The notes under the pieces: model-generated
Database searches by the model: none
What the model was told of the DNA's origin: nothing
The model's input: only the letters and a program-made list of their open reading frames with translations
Made by a program: the position numbers and the translations under genes
DNA from: Alcanivorax quisquiliarum
GTDB lineage: Bacteria > Pseudomonadota > Gammaproteobacteria > Pseudomonadales > Alcanivoracaceae
Assembly: GCF_023051175.1 (NCBI RefSeq)
Contig: NZ_JALKII010000001.1
Location: forward strand, 496,001-560,000
Direction of reading: 5' to 3'
DNA: 64,000 nt
Shown here: piece after piece, positions 26,783-35,212 of the stretch
Numbering within the stretch: the stretch's first letter is position 1
Layout: each line of letters opens with the position of its first letter

Positions 26783-26827
26783 GGAAAATACACCACTAAG
26801 GGGATAGCGGTGTGCGCTACAACATCA

Positions 26828-27295
26828 TTACCCTTTGCCTTTGGCATCCTTGCGCTTCTCAGCGCCGGCCTCAGGCGTGGAACTGGACATTTCGTCCAGC
26901 GCAGCAGTGAGTTCCTGAACTCGCCGCTGTAGCGCTTCCACTTCGCGCTTATTGGGAATTCCGAGACGCGACAACGCCTTGTTCAGCCGCTCGTCGAACG
27001 CCTTTTCCATCTTTTCCATCGTCTCACCGGTGCGACTGCGTACCCGCTCCTTGATCTCTTCCACTCGTGACTCGGATTTGTCACGGGTTTTGGATTCAAG
27101 GTCGCGCCCGGTATCCACCAGATTGTCAAAAAACCGACTGCCCTCTTCCTCTGCCTTGGCAAAGGCACCCAGACCAGCCAGCCAGATCTGATGGGTATAT
27201 TTCCTCAGATCTAGAGGGCCACTACCCAAGCGGATAGACTTCGGCCGCTCCTCTCCGATTTCCTTCAGTTCATCATCATGCTTGCGGTCTGACAT
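26828..27295 (-). CDS. Phasin-family polyhydroxyalkanoate granule-associated protein
   Basis: A 155-residue protein of the PhaF/PhaI-type phasin family: YTHQIWLAGLGAFAKAEEEGSRFFDNLVDTG is the recognisable core (split as IWLAGLGAFAKAEEEG and FFDNLVDTG). A long amphipathic region follows, then a hydrophilic C-terminus ending KDAKGKG. GGAG lies upstream of the ATG. It binds granule surfaces and may affect granule number. It lacks the AAKP-rich histone-like tail of PhaF. No PHA synthase or depolymerase gene is within the window, so it is an orphan here. A strong terminator follows. Confidence 0.85.
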   Translation of the reverse strand: MSDRKHDDELKEIGEERPKSIRLGSGPLDLRKYTHQIWLAGLGAFAKAEEEGSRFFDNLVDTGRDLESKTRDKSESRVEEIKERVRSRTGETMEKMEKAFDERLNKALSRLGIPNKREVEALQRRVQELTAALDEMSSSTPEAGAEKRKDAKGKG

Positions 27296-27456
27296 CGCTT
27301 ATCTCCGAGATGCAATTCCACAAGTCGACACAATGCGGAAAACAGAAATTCAAAAATCAAGTCAAAACAAACAACCAGCAATCAGCGCAATTGCTATATG
27401 GCGGCAGTATAACGAGATTCAAGAGGAGGACACCAGGAAACTGTCTGACAATCCGG

Positions 27457-27505
27457 CAGGCTTCAGGCTTCAGGCTTCAGGCTTCAGGCTTCAGGCTTCA
27501 GGCTT
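27457..27505. repeat. Seven tandem copies of CAGGCTT
   Basis: A perfect 7-bp tandem repeat of 49 bases. The first two copies on the minus strand are inside the small TM protein and provide its stop codon; the other five are in the intergenic space before the phasin gene. Confidence 0.95.
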
Positions 27506-27787
27506 TGGCTTTGGCGACTCATTGTCGCCGGGAGACGGGCGACCACCGAATAGCCCTATCCCGCGGGCCAGATCCTTCACGGCACGGCCGCCGCCAAGCA
27601 AGCCCAGGACGCGCTGGCGCAGCCGCTCTTCCAGCTCGTCGGCGCCCTGCTGCAAGCGTGCATCCACTTTTTGCTCAAGCCGAGGTGCGGAATAGAAATG
27701 CACCACCAGAAAAACCACGCTCAAGGTGACCAGCGACGACAACAGCGCCGCGCCAAACATCAGCCAGAACACCTGCAACGGCGCCAT
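27491..27787 (-). CDS. Small single-TM membrane protein
   Basis: The ATG at 27787 shares one base with the DUF445 stop (TGATG), so translation is probably coupled; 98 residues. One N-terminal membrane segment (about residues 6-31) is followed by an amphipathic, likely coiled region (RLEQKVDARLQQGADELEERLRQR in parts) and a low-complexity tail (GGRPSPGDNES, KPKPEA). Its topology matches the 107-aa protein at 30046. Function is not recognised. Confidence 0.75.
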   Translation of the reverse strand: MAPLQVFWLMFGAALLSSLVTLSVVFLVVHFYSAPRLEQKVDARLQQGADELEERLRQRVLGLLGGGRAVKDLARGIGLFGGRPSPGDNESPKPKPEA

Positions 27788-29004
27788 CAGTGCAAGCCGA
27801 ACACGAGCAGCAGCTGCACCAGCCCGGCCATGAAACTGAGCACCCCGCCCACCATGATGAGAATCCACTCATCCTCCTGGAAGGCTGGCCGCAACAAATC
27901 CTGAAACTCCTCTGATGACAGCTCCTGCATCCGCTCGCGCATGATGCGCTCGACGATCACTCCGCGCTCGCGGTTGAACTCCACGTCCTCGAACGGCACC
28001 ACAGCAAGATCCAGCGCCTTCTCTTCCACCGCTTTTTTCAGATCCGCATACCCGCCCGGCCCGACGGTGAGCTGCGCCGCGGTGCGCACTACGCCGCCTT
28101 CCAGCAGCGGCCGCAGGTGCCGCTTGATCAGCGCCTTGGTGCGGTCGGCACGCGGGCCATTGATGACCTGATACATGATGTTGCGCAACGTGACCACCTC
28201 GCTGGTGGTCAGCCGGGCAAAGCTTTCCGCTACATCCTTCTGCCGGCGCAAAAACAGCCCCTGGAGGCGTAACGGCCCGATCCGCACCGGGCGCACCGGG
28301 CGGAAGATGACGTTCAACGCCAGCCAGTTGGTGGCCGCACCGATCAAGAAGCCGCCCACAGGCAGAATCCAGTTGTTCGGCCAGAGGATAAACAGTGGCA
28401 TCTGGATCAAGCCGAACAGGAAACCGAAATACAGGCCGGAGTTGGTCACAAAGCGGAACTCCGGATCGCCCACTTCGCGGAACATCTTGACCATCAGCGC
28501 TTTGTCTTCACGCATCTGGCCACTGATCATGTGCTTGAGATCAACCAGCTCCTCGACACGCTTGCTGATATCGTCGACGATGTTGTCCATGACTTGCGGC
28601 ACAGCGCGCCGTGCCCGGCTGTAAACCCGCCGGCGCACCAGCAACGGCAGGTTTTCCCACAACACCGCGTTGCGCTCTGCCATGACCTCATCGGTATATT
28701 CCTCGATCCGGCCCTGAATACTGCGCGTCAGGTGCGCGGCGATCTTTTCAGGCTCCATCTGCTGGAAAAACTCGTCCACGCTGCCGATCTTGGACAAGGT
28801 CTGATCCACAAGGATGCCGGACATCTTCTCGGCCTTGGCCGGAATGATCCCCTGCCAGCCGAGATAGGGTGGTATCCCGATAAACCTGATCGGGTAAAAC
28901 GTCATTTGCACGGCCAACCAGTTGGTGGCCCACGCAACAATGGCTGCGACCACCGGAATACTGGCGTATTTCCAGAAATCGGGATGCGAAAACAGAGATT
29001 CCAC
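27787..29004 (-). CDS. DUF445 family membrane protein
   Basis: A GTG at 29004 with AAGGGGAG eight bases upstream gives 405 residues; an earlier GTG at 29043 lacks a ribosome site. The N-terminal membrane segment (PVVAAIVAWATNWLAVQMTFYP) followed by GWQGIIPAKAEKMS is the DUF445 signature. Two further hydrophobic segments lie in the middle (FLFGLIQMPLFILWPNNWILPVGG) and one at the C-terminus. The helical middle is probably cytoplasmic. DUF445 is widespread with no assigned role. It sits with short single-TM proteins and an SCP2 protein, suggesting a membrane-associated complex (inference). Confidence 0.85.
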   Translation of the reverse strand: MESLFSHPDFWKYASIPVVAAIVAWATNWLAVQMTFYPIRFIGIPPYLGWQGIIPAKAEKMSGILVDQTLSKIGSVDEFFQQMEPEKIAAHLTRSIQGRIEEYTDEVMAERNAVLWENLPLLVRRRVYSRARRAVPQVMDNIVDDISKRVEELVDLKHMISGQMREDKALMVKMFREVGDPEFRFVTNSGLYFGFLFGLIQMPLFILWPNNWILPVGGFLIGAATNWLALNVIFRPVRPVRIGPLRLQGLFLRRQKDVAESFARLTTSEVVTLRNIMYQVINGPRADRTKALIKRHLRPLLEGGVVRTAAQLTVGPGGYADLKKAVEEKALDLAVVPFEDVEFNRERGVIVERIMRERMQELSSEEFQDLLRPAFQEDEWILIMVGGVLSFMAGLVQLLLVFGLH

Positions 29005-29296
29005 TAACGTTGCTCCCCTTCCCGAGGATTGTGGCTCAGCCACATGGCTGACCAGCCCTGGCCTGGCACACCGCGCACCCCCGGTTCCCGACCCGCCTCA
29101 CCCGACCGCCGATGTGGCGTTGATGCCGGGGGCTCCGGCCAATGACGGGGCCGGCGCTGGCGGTAGTATAACGGCACGATTACCCAAGGTAAGGCTCCCT
29201 GTCGGGATTTCACGCCAATCATGGGTTGATCCGACAAGCTGCGTGTTGCATAACACTCTTTACCCTCAAGCCTGTGGAGGCTCTCGGCAAGAACCG

Positions 29297-30043
29297 ATGG
29301 AAAACCATTCATCCTCCGTCACCCGCTTCCTGATGCTGGGTGCACTGGAAACGCTGATCAACCAGGCGATCGCCCATGAACCCCGGGCGCGTGATCGTCT
29401 GCAACGCCTGCATGGCACCGCCGTCCGTGTGCGCACGGAACGCCCGCACGCCGTACTCTATCTGTTGATCTACGAAGACGGTGTGGAAGTGCTGCCCGAC
29501 TTCGACGGTTATGTGCATGTGCGCATCAGGGGCACGCTGGGCGCCATGCTGCAATGGGCGCTGTCGCCAAACGCGCCACTGCCGGAGGCCGATCAGATCC
29601 GCATTCTCGGCCCGGAAGATCGCATCGCGGTGCTGGCCACGACCATCAGCGAATTCAGCCTCTGGAGCATCGTTCGTAACTGGCTTGACGATCACGTACG
29701 CCTCAACGATTTGCTGGCCGTGCTGCGGCGGGAAGATCCGCAGTGGCTTGGCCGACTGCAGGGCCTGCCGCAGCAAGTTGACGCGCTCGCCACCGAAGTG
29801 GCGCACCAGCGTCTGTTGCAAGAAGAGGTTCTCGCTGAGCTGTTGCTGCTCAAGCAGGACATGCGCCGTGCACGCCGGCTTGATGCCGCTGGCATCATCA
29901 CGGGCCTGTTGCTGCTGCTGGCCGCACTGGGCACGCTTACCAGCGTGCTGCCGGTGGCCGCCGCAATCAGCGCCACAACCCAAGCTATGCTGCTGGCCAG
30001 CGCCGGCTTCACTTTGCTGGTCTCGCGTTTGCTCTGGCATTGA
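29297..30043 (+). CDS. SCP2-domain, UbiJ-like protein with C-terminal membrane segments
   Basis: The ATG at 29297 (weak ribosome site) gives 248 residues. The N-terminal part (FLMLGALETLINQAIAHEP, LYLLIYEDGVEVLPDFDGYVHVRIRG) matches the SCP2-like domain of UbiJ, the lipid-binding accessory factor of ubiquinone biosynthesis. The C-terminal part has a coiled region and two hydrophobic segments (about 201-222 and 228-245) not present in typical UbiJ. It is convergent with the 107-aa gene (two bases between stops). I call it UbiJ-like, not ubiJ: ubiE and ubiB are not nearby. Confidence 0.7.
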   Translation: MENHSSSVTRFLMLGALETLINQAIAHEPRARDRLQRLHGTAVRVRTERPHAVLYLLIYEDGVEVLPDFDGYVHVRIRGTLGAMLQWALSPNAPLPEADQIRILGPEDRIAVLATTISEFSLWSIVRNWLDDHVRLNDLLAVLRREDPQWLGRLQGLPQQVDALATEVAHQRLLQEEVLAELLLLKQDMRRARRLDAAGIITGLLLLLAALGTLTSVLPVAAAISATTQAMLLASAGFTLLVSRLLWH

Positions 30044-30045
30044 GT

Positions 30046-30369
30046 TCAGGGCTTTGGCTTGCGCCGGCCAAACAGCGAGCCCAGCCGGTCTTCGACGATC
30101 TCCACACTGGTGCGTGCGATATTGCGTGTCGTGCCCTGCAACACCTCTCGTGTCGGCAATGCCGTCACGCCGTCGACAATGCCCCGCCGCACCGCCTCTT
30201 CGACCTTCGCCGCCATCAGATCCGCAGCTATCTCCGCCTGCTGGCGTAGCAGCGTTTCCAGATCCTGAGCCACACGCGGCCGTATGTGCAGGTTCATCCA
30301 CAGTGCCAGGGCCGTCAGTGTCAGCAATGCCGAAAGCAATGCGGTCACCACGATCATCAGCCAGTCCAT
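30046..30369 (-). CDS. Small single-TM membrane protein
   Basis: An AGGAGG precedes the ATG; 107 residues. One N-terminal membrane segment (MIVVTALLSALLTLTALALW) is followed by an amphipathic helix region and a basic C-terminus ending SLFGRRKPKP. The layout and the C-terminal FG(R/G)R-KPKP wording resemble the 98-aa protein at 27491, so they may be paralogous components around DUF445 and the SCP2 protein. Unrecognised family. Confidence 0.7.
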   Translation of the reverse strand: MDWLMIVVTALLSALLTLTALALWMNLHIRPRVAQDLETLLRQQAEIAADLMAAKVEEAVRRGIVDGVTALPTREVLQGTTRNIARTSVEIVEDRLGSLFGRRKPKP

Positions 30370-30649
30370 TCCGCCCTCCTGCGCCGAGGCGCAGCACTAT
30401 AATCGGATCACATTACGATGCACTCGCGCTCGCGTATATGGCGCATCGGCATGGCGCTGCATTATGGCGGCAACGCCAGCGCCCGCCAATGACCGACGAG
30501 CAGGCCGCGGAGGGCTGAAGACGTCAATCGACGCCCCTTCGTAACCTCCTGATGTTGCTTTGTTACCAGCTGAAACCAACGCTGGCTATGCCGCTGTGCG
30601 CTGCACTATGCTCTGGCAAGCTCCCTCTCGGACAAATAAAAAGACCAAG

Positions 30650-31294
30650 ATGCCAGACACAGTTTCACAAAAAACCAGCGGCCTCGGCCCCGCACGATTG
30701 CGCATGGCTGATCAGGCGCTTGCCCGCCAAGCGTCATTCTGTCTCAGGCGAGACATGCCATTGCAGCTTCTCGCGTTGCAGTTGACCAACTATCACACGC
30801 TAGGCCGATCGCATGGGCAGCGCCTGATGCGGCGCATGCAAACCCGACTGACACAAGCCATCAACCACCTGAAACGTGCGGAGGACTGGCAATGTGCGTG
30901 GGGCGACGGCCACATGGTGTTCTGCTTGCCGGACACCTCCGCACGGGGGGCACAGCAACTGGCACGGCGGCTGCTCCGGCAGTTGGCGGAGCACCGTTTC
31001 CATTATCAGGGTGCGTCGCTCAGGTTCGAGATGCGGGCCGGCCTCCATACGCTCTGCCTGGAAGGTGGCAAAGCGCCAGATTATCGCAAGCAGATCATGC
31101 GGACGTTGCACATCGCTTGTCACGGCGCCGAGCCGTTGAACGTCAGCCCGCAGCTCCAGCAAGCGCTGGCAGCACCACCGCCGGCGGCCGCTGCCGCACC
31201 TTCGCGGCAATTGCGATTCCTGCTGCAACAGCTGGATGAGCCAGCCCGAGCCAGGCTGGTGGATGAATTGCTGCTCGCGTCTGTGCGCGGCTGA
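30650..31294 (+). CDS. Degenerate GGDEF-like protein
   Basis: The ATG at 30650 gives 214 residues. The central region follows the GGDEF fold order (LALQLTNYHTLGRSHGQRLM, helix, DWQCAWGDGHMVFCLPDTS, then an LRFEMRAGLHTL strand), but the signature GGDEF is replaced by WGDGH (about 84-88) and the metal-binding residues are not conserved. It probably does not make c-di-GMP; binding or regulatory roles are possible. No sensor domain is present. Stops of this gene and the MDR gene abut. Confidence 0.6.
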   Translation: MPDTVSQKTSGLGPARLRMADQALARQASFCLRRDMPLQLLALQLTNYHTLGRSHGQRLMRRMQTRLTQAINHLKRAEDWQCAWGDGHMVFCLPDTSARGAQQLARRLLRQLAEHRFHYQGASLRFEMRAGLHTLCLEGGKAPDYRKQIMRTLHIACHGAEPLNVSPQLQQALAAPPPAAAAAPSRQLRFLLQQLDEPARARLVDELLLASVRG

Positions 31295-32305
31295 TCAGAA
31301 CCCTTCCAGCACCACCTTGCCCCGAGCCTGATGGGATTCCATCAAAGCATGTGCCCGGCGCAGGTTTTCGGCATTGATCGCGCCGTAATGCTCGGTGGCG
31401 GTCGAGCGCACCACGCCCTGCTCCACCAGATCGGCCGCTTTCATCAAGATCCGGTGCTGTCTGATCTGATCATCCGTCTGGAACAGCGAGCGTGTGTACA
31501 TGAATTCCCAGTGCAGCGAGATGCTCTTGCGCTTGAACTTGCGTACATCAAGCGCCATCGGATCATCAATCAGGCCCAGTCGCCCCTGCGGCCGCAGTGC
31601 GGCAACAATTTCATCAACATGCGCATCGGTATGGGTGAGGCTTGCCACATAATCGACCTCCTCGATCCCTACTTGCGCCAGCCCTTCCGTCAGTGGCCGG
31701 GTATGGTCGATCACTTTGTGAGCACCTAACGACAACACCCAATCGCGTGTGGCATCACGAGACGCAGTGCCGATGACGGTCAGCCCCGTCAGCTGGCGCG
31801 CCAGTTGAACCAGCACCGAGCCCACCCCACCGCCAGCGCCGATCACCAGCAACGTTTTGCCCTGGCCACGGCCCGGCAGCACACCGAGGCGATCAAACAA
31901 CAGCTCCCACGCAGTGACGGTGGTCAACGGCATCGCCGCTGCATCGGCCGCACTGAGGTTTTCGGGTTTGCGCCCGACAATACGCTCATCCACACATTGA
32001 TATTCCGCATTGCAGCCCTGCCGGCTCACATCGCCCGCATACCAGACGGCATCGCCCGGCCGGAACAACGTCACCGCATCACCAACCGCCTCGACCACGC
32101 CCACCGCATCCCAGCCCAATATCTTGATGCCGCCCTGCTCCGGCGCGGCACTGAGGCGGATCTTGGTATCCACCGGATTGACGGCAACTGCCTGCACCTT
32201 TACCAGCAGATCCCGAGGCCCCGGCGCAGGTGTATCCAGCGTCACATCCTCCAGCGCAGCGGGATCGTCAATGGGCAGAGACTGGCGGTAACCAACGGCT
32301 TTCAT
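31295..32305 (-). CDS. Zinc-type-independent MDR oxidoreductase (quinone oxidoreductase-like)
   Basis: A 336-residue medium-chain dehydrogenase/reductase with VNPVDTKIR, LGWDAVGVVEAVGDAV, LTTVTAWELLFDRLG and the cofactor motif VIGAGGGVGSVLVQLA. AAGGAG lies before the ATG. It lacks the catalytic-zinc ligands of true alcohol dehydrogenases. It would reduce quinones, enones or aldehydes with NADPH; the exact substrate cannot be told. It runs opposite to the degenerate GGDEF gene, with stop codons adjacent. Confidence 0.85.
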   Translation of the reverse strand: MKAVGYRQSLPIDDPAALEDVTLDTPAPGPRDLLVKVQAVAVNPVDTKIRLSAAPEQGGIKILGWDAVGVVEAVGDAVTLFRPGDAVWYAGDVSRQGCNAEYQCVDERIVGRKPENLSAADAAAMPLTTVTAWELLFDRLGVLPGRGQGKTLLVIGAGGGVGSVLVQLARQLTGLTVIGTASRDATRDWVLSLGAHKVIDHTRPLTEGLAQVGIEEVDYVASLTHTDAHVDEIVAALRPQGRLGLIDDPMALDVRKFKRKSISLHWEFMYTRSLFQTDDQIRQHRILMKAADLVEQGVVRSTATEHYGAINAENLRRAHALMESHQARGKVVLEGF

Positions 32306-32374
32306 CAGCAGCTCCTTGTGGTCTTGCGTTGTGGTCTTGCGGTCGTCACGACAGCGTTTGCCGTCGCCGTGCGA

Positions 32375-33367
32375 TCAAGGCTTTTCGGCCAGCAATACGG
32401 CACGGCGTGGCGCCGGATAGCCTTCACGGGTGCGGCTGGGATCCTGCGGATCGAGAAAATCCGCCAGCGACTGGAAGCGCATCCATGGCGTGCTGCGCTG
32501 CTCTTCCAGCGAGGTGACGCCCTCATCGACGACGCGTGCATCACGGAAACCGCTGCGCTCCAGCCAGCGCAGCAACATCGCCGAGCTGGGCAGAAACCAG
32601 ACATTGCGCATCGCCGCGTAACGCTCTTCCGGCACCAGCACCTGCTGCACATCGCCTTCGATCACCAGCGTTTCCAGCACCAGCTGCCCACCTGGGCGCA
32701 GCGCGGCCTTGAGTTCGGCCAGATGATCCAGCGGCGAGCGGCGGTGATAGAGCACACCCATGGAGAACACCGTATCAAAGGCCTCCACGCCCTGCGAGAG
32801 CTCTTCCAGCCGCAGCGGTGCAAACCACACCGGCACCTGTGGCTGATAACGGCGCACCGCCAGAAATTGCAGCAGAAATAAAGGCGTGGGATCGATGCCC
32901 AGCACAAAACCGGCACCTTCTCCCAACATGCGCCAGCAGTGATATCCCGAGCCGCATCCCACATCCAGCACGCGACGGCCTGCCAGCGGTGCCAGATGCG
33001 GCTGCACACGCTGCCATTTCCAGTCGGAGCGCCATTCGGTATCGATCTTCACACCAAAGAACTCGAACGGCCCTTTGCGCCAGGGCATCAGGCCAAGCAA
33101 TGCTTCTTTCAATGCTTCGGCTTGCGCCACCGGCAACTGCCCTGGCTCCCCGATCCTCACCGTATCTTGCTGCCAGCCCACCGGCGCCGGCACGGCCGGC
33201 AGCCGGGAAAAAGCAGCCAGCCAACGGGCCAGATCACCATGCGGGGCGGTGAGCAGGCGCTTGGTCGCAAGCGCAGCCGCCTCAACATCCCAGGGCGCCA
33301 GGCGTTGCGCGGCAAGCGCTGCGTGCAGCGCAGCCACATACTCGCGCATCGACGTCTCGTCACTCAT
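32375..33367 (-). CDS. cmoB: tRNA U34 carboxymethyltransferase
   Basis: A 330-residue SAM-fold enzyme with the CmoB pattern: [41 protein letters not shown], and [15 protein letters not shown]. It transfers the carboxymethyl group of carboxy-SAM, made by CmoA, to 5-hydroxyuridine at position 34, giving cmo5U. Its ATG overlaps the cmoA stop (TGATG), so the two are translationally coupled. Confidence 0.96.
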   Translation of the reverse strand: MSDETSMREYVAALHAALAAQRLAPWDVEAAALATKRLLTAPHGDLARWLAAFSRLPAVPAPVGWQQDTVRIGEPGQLPVAQAEALKEALLGLMPWRKGPFEFFGVKIDTEWRSDWKWQRVQPHLAPLAGRRVLDVGCGSGYHCWRMLGEGAGFVLGIDPTPLFLLQFLAVRRYQPQVPVWFAPLRLEELSQGVEAFDTVFSMGVLYHRRSPLDHLAELKAALRPGGQLVLETLVIEGDVQQVLVPEERYAAMRNVWFLPSSAMLLRWLERSGFRDARVVDEGVTSLEEQRSTPWMRFQSLADFLDPQDPSRTREGYPAPRRAVLLAEKP

Positions 33368-34089
33368 CAGCGAATGGCCACCAGGGAAAGAAAATTGAAA
33401 CAGCGGAACCAGACGTGCACGCGCTGAAAGCCCGCCTGCGCAAGCCGCGCCTCGTGCGCTTCCAATGTCTCGGGAATCAGCACATTCTCGATGGCAGTAC
33501 GCTTCTGACTGATCTCCAGATCGCTATAGCCGTTGTTGCGCTTGAAGGCATGGTGCAGCGCTTGCTGCAAGGTGTCTTCTTCCGGGTCCGGGAAGCGGAT
33601 TTTTTCCGAGAGCACCAGAATATCACCGGGGCTGAGGGCACCGGCGACACGGGCGACAAACTCATCCCGATCCGCCAGCGGCACAAACTGAAGGGTGAAA
33701 TTGAGCACCACTACCGAGGCATTTTCCAGCTCCGTGGTGCGCACATCTTCGCAGCGCTGCGTAACGGGTATCGCTGGCGCTTCGGCGGCCAGAATGGCTG
33801 CCGCCCGCTCGACCATGGCGGGCGAATTGTCCACCGCCACAATTTCGCAATCACGATGCGGCACCAGCCGCGCCATCGCCAGCGTCGCCGCACCCAGCGA
33901 GCTGCCCAGATCGTACAGCCGGGTGCCCGGCCGCGCATAGCGTGCGGCGAATACCCCAATCATGTCGATCATGGTGCCGTAACCCGGCACCGATCGCCGG
34001 ATCATGTCCGGGAACACCTGCGCCACCTGCTCATCGAAGCAGAACCGCGCCACGTCATCACGAGCCTGAGCGTAAAGATCATCTTTCAT
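33367..34089 (-). CDS. cmoA: Carboxy-SAM synthase
   Basis: The ATG at 34089 gives 240 residues (E. coli CmoA 247); no strong Shine-Dalgarno is visible. Landmarks: [59 protein letters not shown]. It makes S-adenosyl-S-carboxymethyl-homocysteine from SAM and prephenate. Directly followed by cmoB. Confidence 0.95.
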   Translation of the reverse strand: MKDDLYAQARDDVARFCFDEQVAQVFPDMIRRSVPGYGTMIDMIGVFAARYARPGTRLYDLGSSLGAATLAMARLVPHRDCEIVAVDNSPAMVERAAAILAAEAPAIPVTQRCEDVRTTELENASVVVLNFTLQFVPLADRDEFVARVAGALSPGDILVLSEKIRFPDPEEDTLQQALHHAFKRNNGYSDLEISQKRTAIENVLIPETLEAHEARLAQAGFQRVHVWFRCFNFLSLVAIR

Positions 34090-34403
34090 GGGAGGCCAGG
34101 CAGCAAAACAAAGGGAGTGCATTCTATCCCATCGCTCATGCCAGCCCCAAACCGGCGCCATCGTCTTTGATGGCAGCCGCTGCTCGGTTGAAGTACCGGC
34201 GCGCAGCCAAAGCTAAGGAGATCAAGAGAACGCGATTGAGGAAAGCAGATGCTGCTGCCACACAGCTCACCTGTGCGAAGGCGACGCGGTAGCAGGTAAC
34301 GATAAATCACCGGCTGAGTTTTTCAGCCATTTTGATTTTGTTTTGCAGCTGCCGAAAACGAAAAAGGGCCAGCAGCTGTAAGCCACTGACCCTTATCGTT
34401 TTT
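34090..34403. other. Intergenic region between cmoA and tRNA-Pro
   Basis: No convincing gene. It contains a small GGCTGA-GTTTT-TCAGCC hairpin at 34312-34328, a likely promoter area for cmoA and the terminator of the tRNA-Pro transcript. Confidence 0.45.
34360..34398 (-). terminator. Probable terminator after tRNA-Pro
   Basis: On the minus strand AAGGGTCAG and CTGGCCCTT (with mismatches) flank a shorter inner stem (GCT/AGC) and are followed by TTTTTCG, just downstream of tRNA-Pro. Confidence 0.55.
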
Positions 34404-34482
<79 letters not shown>

Positions 34483-34557
34483 AAATGTGCCCTGAGCAGT
34501 GCTCGGGGCGGCGGGCATCATAACGGATTCCCGCGCGTATGAAAACATTGCTGGTGA

Positions 34558-34914
34558 TCAGGCGCGCAATACGTCGAGCACGTCTTCCAGTTCGACGATC
34601 ATTTGCCGGATCAGCTGGTGGTAGTGGGTGGCCTGTTCGCCGCTGGCGCCATCGGTCAACTGCTGCCGCGCGCCGCCGATGGTGTAGCCCTGCTCATAGA
34701 GCAGGCTTCTGATCTGGCGGATCATCAACACGTCCTGGCGCTGGTAGTAACGTCGGTTACCACGGCGTTTCACCGGCTTGAGTTGCGGGAATTCCTGTTC
34801 CCAGTAACGCAGCACATGCGGCTTCACATCGCACAGATCACTCACCTCACCAATGGTGAAGTAGCGCTTGCCCGGAATCGCAGGGAGCTGGTCGTTATTG
34901 CTTGGTTCCAGCAT
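34558..34914 (-). CDS. MerR-family transcriptional regulator
   Basis: The ATG at 34914 gives 118 residues. N-terminal MerR winged helix: [28 protein letters not shown], split as [15 protein letters not shown] and [12 protein letters not shown], then [23 protein letters not shown]. It has a short C-terminal helix and no metal-binding Cys. It overlaps the ihfA 3' end by 20 bases. The ihfA-merR-tRNA-Pro order is conserved in Pseudomonas; the regulated genes are unknown. Confidence 0.88.
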   Translation of the reverse strand: MLEPSNNDQLPAIPGKRYFTIGEVSDLCDVKPHVLRYWEQEFPQLKPVKRRGNRRYYQRQDVLMIRQIRSLLYEQGYTIGGARQQLTDGASGEQATHYHQLIRQMIVELEDVLDVLRA

Positions 34915-35197
34915 AGGCCTCAACTCGTTGTTTCAGTTTCTGCCCCGGACGAAACGTCACTACGCGCCGCGCAGTGATCGGGATCTCTTCGCCGGTCTTG
35001 GGGTTTCGGCCTGGCCGCTCACTCTTGTCACGCAGATCGAAGTTACCAAAGCCTGATAACTTCACCTGAATATTGTTCTCCAGAGCATGGCGGATTTCCT
35101 CGAAAAACATCTCCACCATTTCCTTGGCTTCACGCTTGTTCAGGCCAAGCTCCTCGAACAGCCGCTCGGCCATGTCTGCCTTGGTCAGCGCCGCCAT
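34895..35197 (-). CDS. ihfA: Integration host factor subunit alpha
   Basis: A 100-residue Ihf[26 protein letters not shown], split as [18 protein letters not shown] and [11 protein letters not shown], then [20 protein letters not shown] and [13 protein letters not shown] with the DNA-intercalating Pro in [10 protein letters not shown]. The ATG at 35197 follows GAGGGA; an adjacent in-frame TTG is not needed. It bends DNA as a heterodimer with IhfB. It directly follows pheT, as in E. coli and Pseudomonas. Confidence 0.96.
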   Translation of the reverse strand: MAALTKADMAERLFEELGLNKREAKEMVEMFFEEIRHALENNIQVKLSGFGNFDLRDKSERPGRNPKTGEEIPITARRVVTFRPGQKLKQRVEAYAGTKQ

Positions 35198-35212
35198 CAA
35201 CGGTCCCTCGAA

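Larger units (their letters stand above)
25400..26827. other. Gene-poor accessory region
   Basis: About 1.4 kb with no gene I can support. It holds DnaA-box-like sequences (25576-25584 and 25802-25824), an AT-rich patch at 25658-25695, a bidirectional terminator (26151-26185), an ISL3 transposase fragment (26477-26606) and the phasin terminator. A duplicated 3'-UTR-like segment occurs at 26051-26145 and 26783-26825. The frames in this stretch (for example 25659-26117 minus) lack ribosome sites and look like chance openings. Confidence 0.6.

Noticed and set aside
25353-26827. CRISPR array or tRNA in the gene-poor region
   Set aside because: Repeats are few, dissimilar in spacing and not palindromic direct repeats; no cloverleaf was found.
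29297-30043. Canonical ubiJ
   Set aside because: The SCP2 part fits, but the two C-terminal membrane segments and the missing ubiE/ubiB neighbours argue against a simple orthologue.
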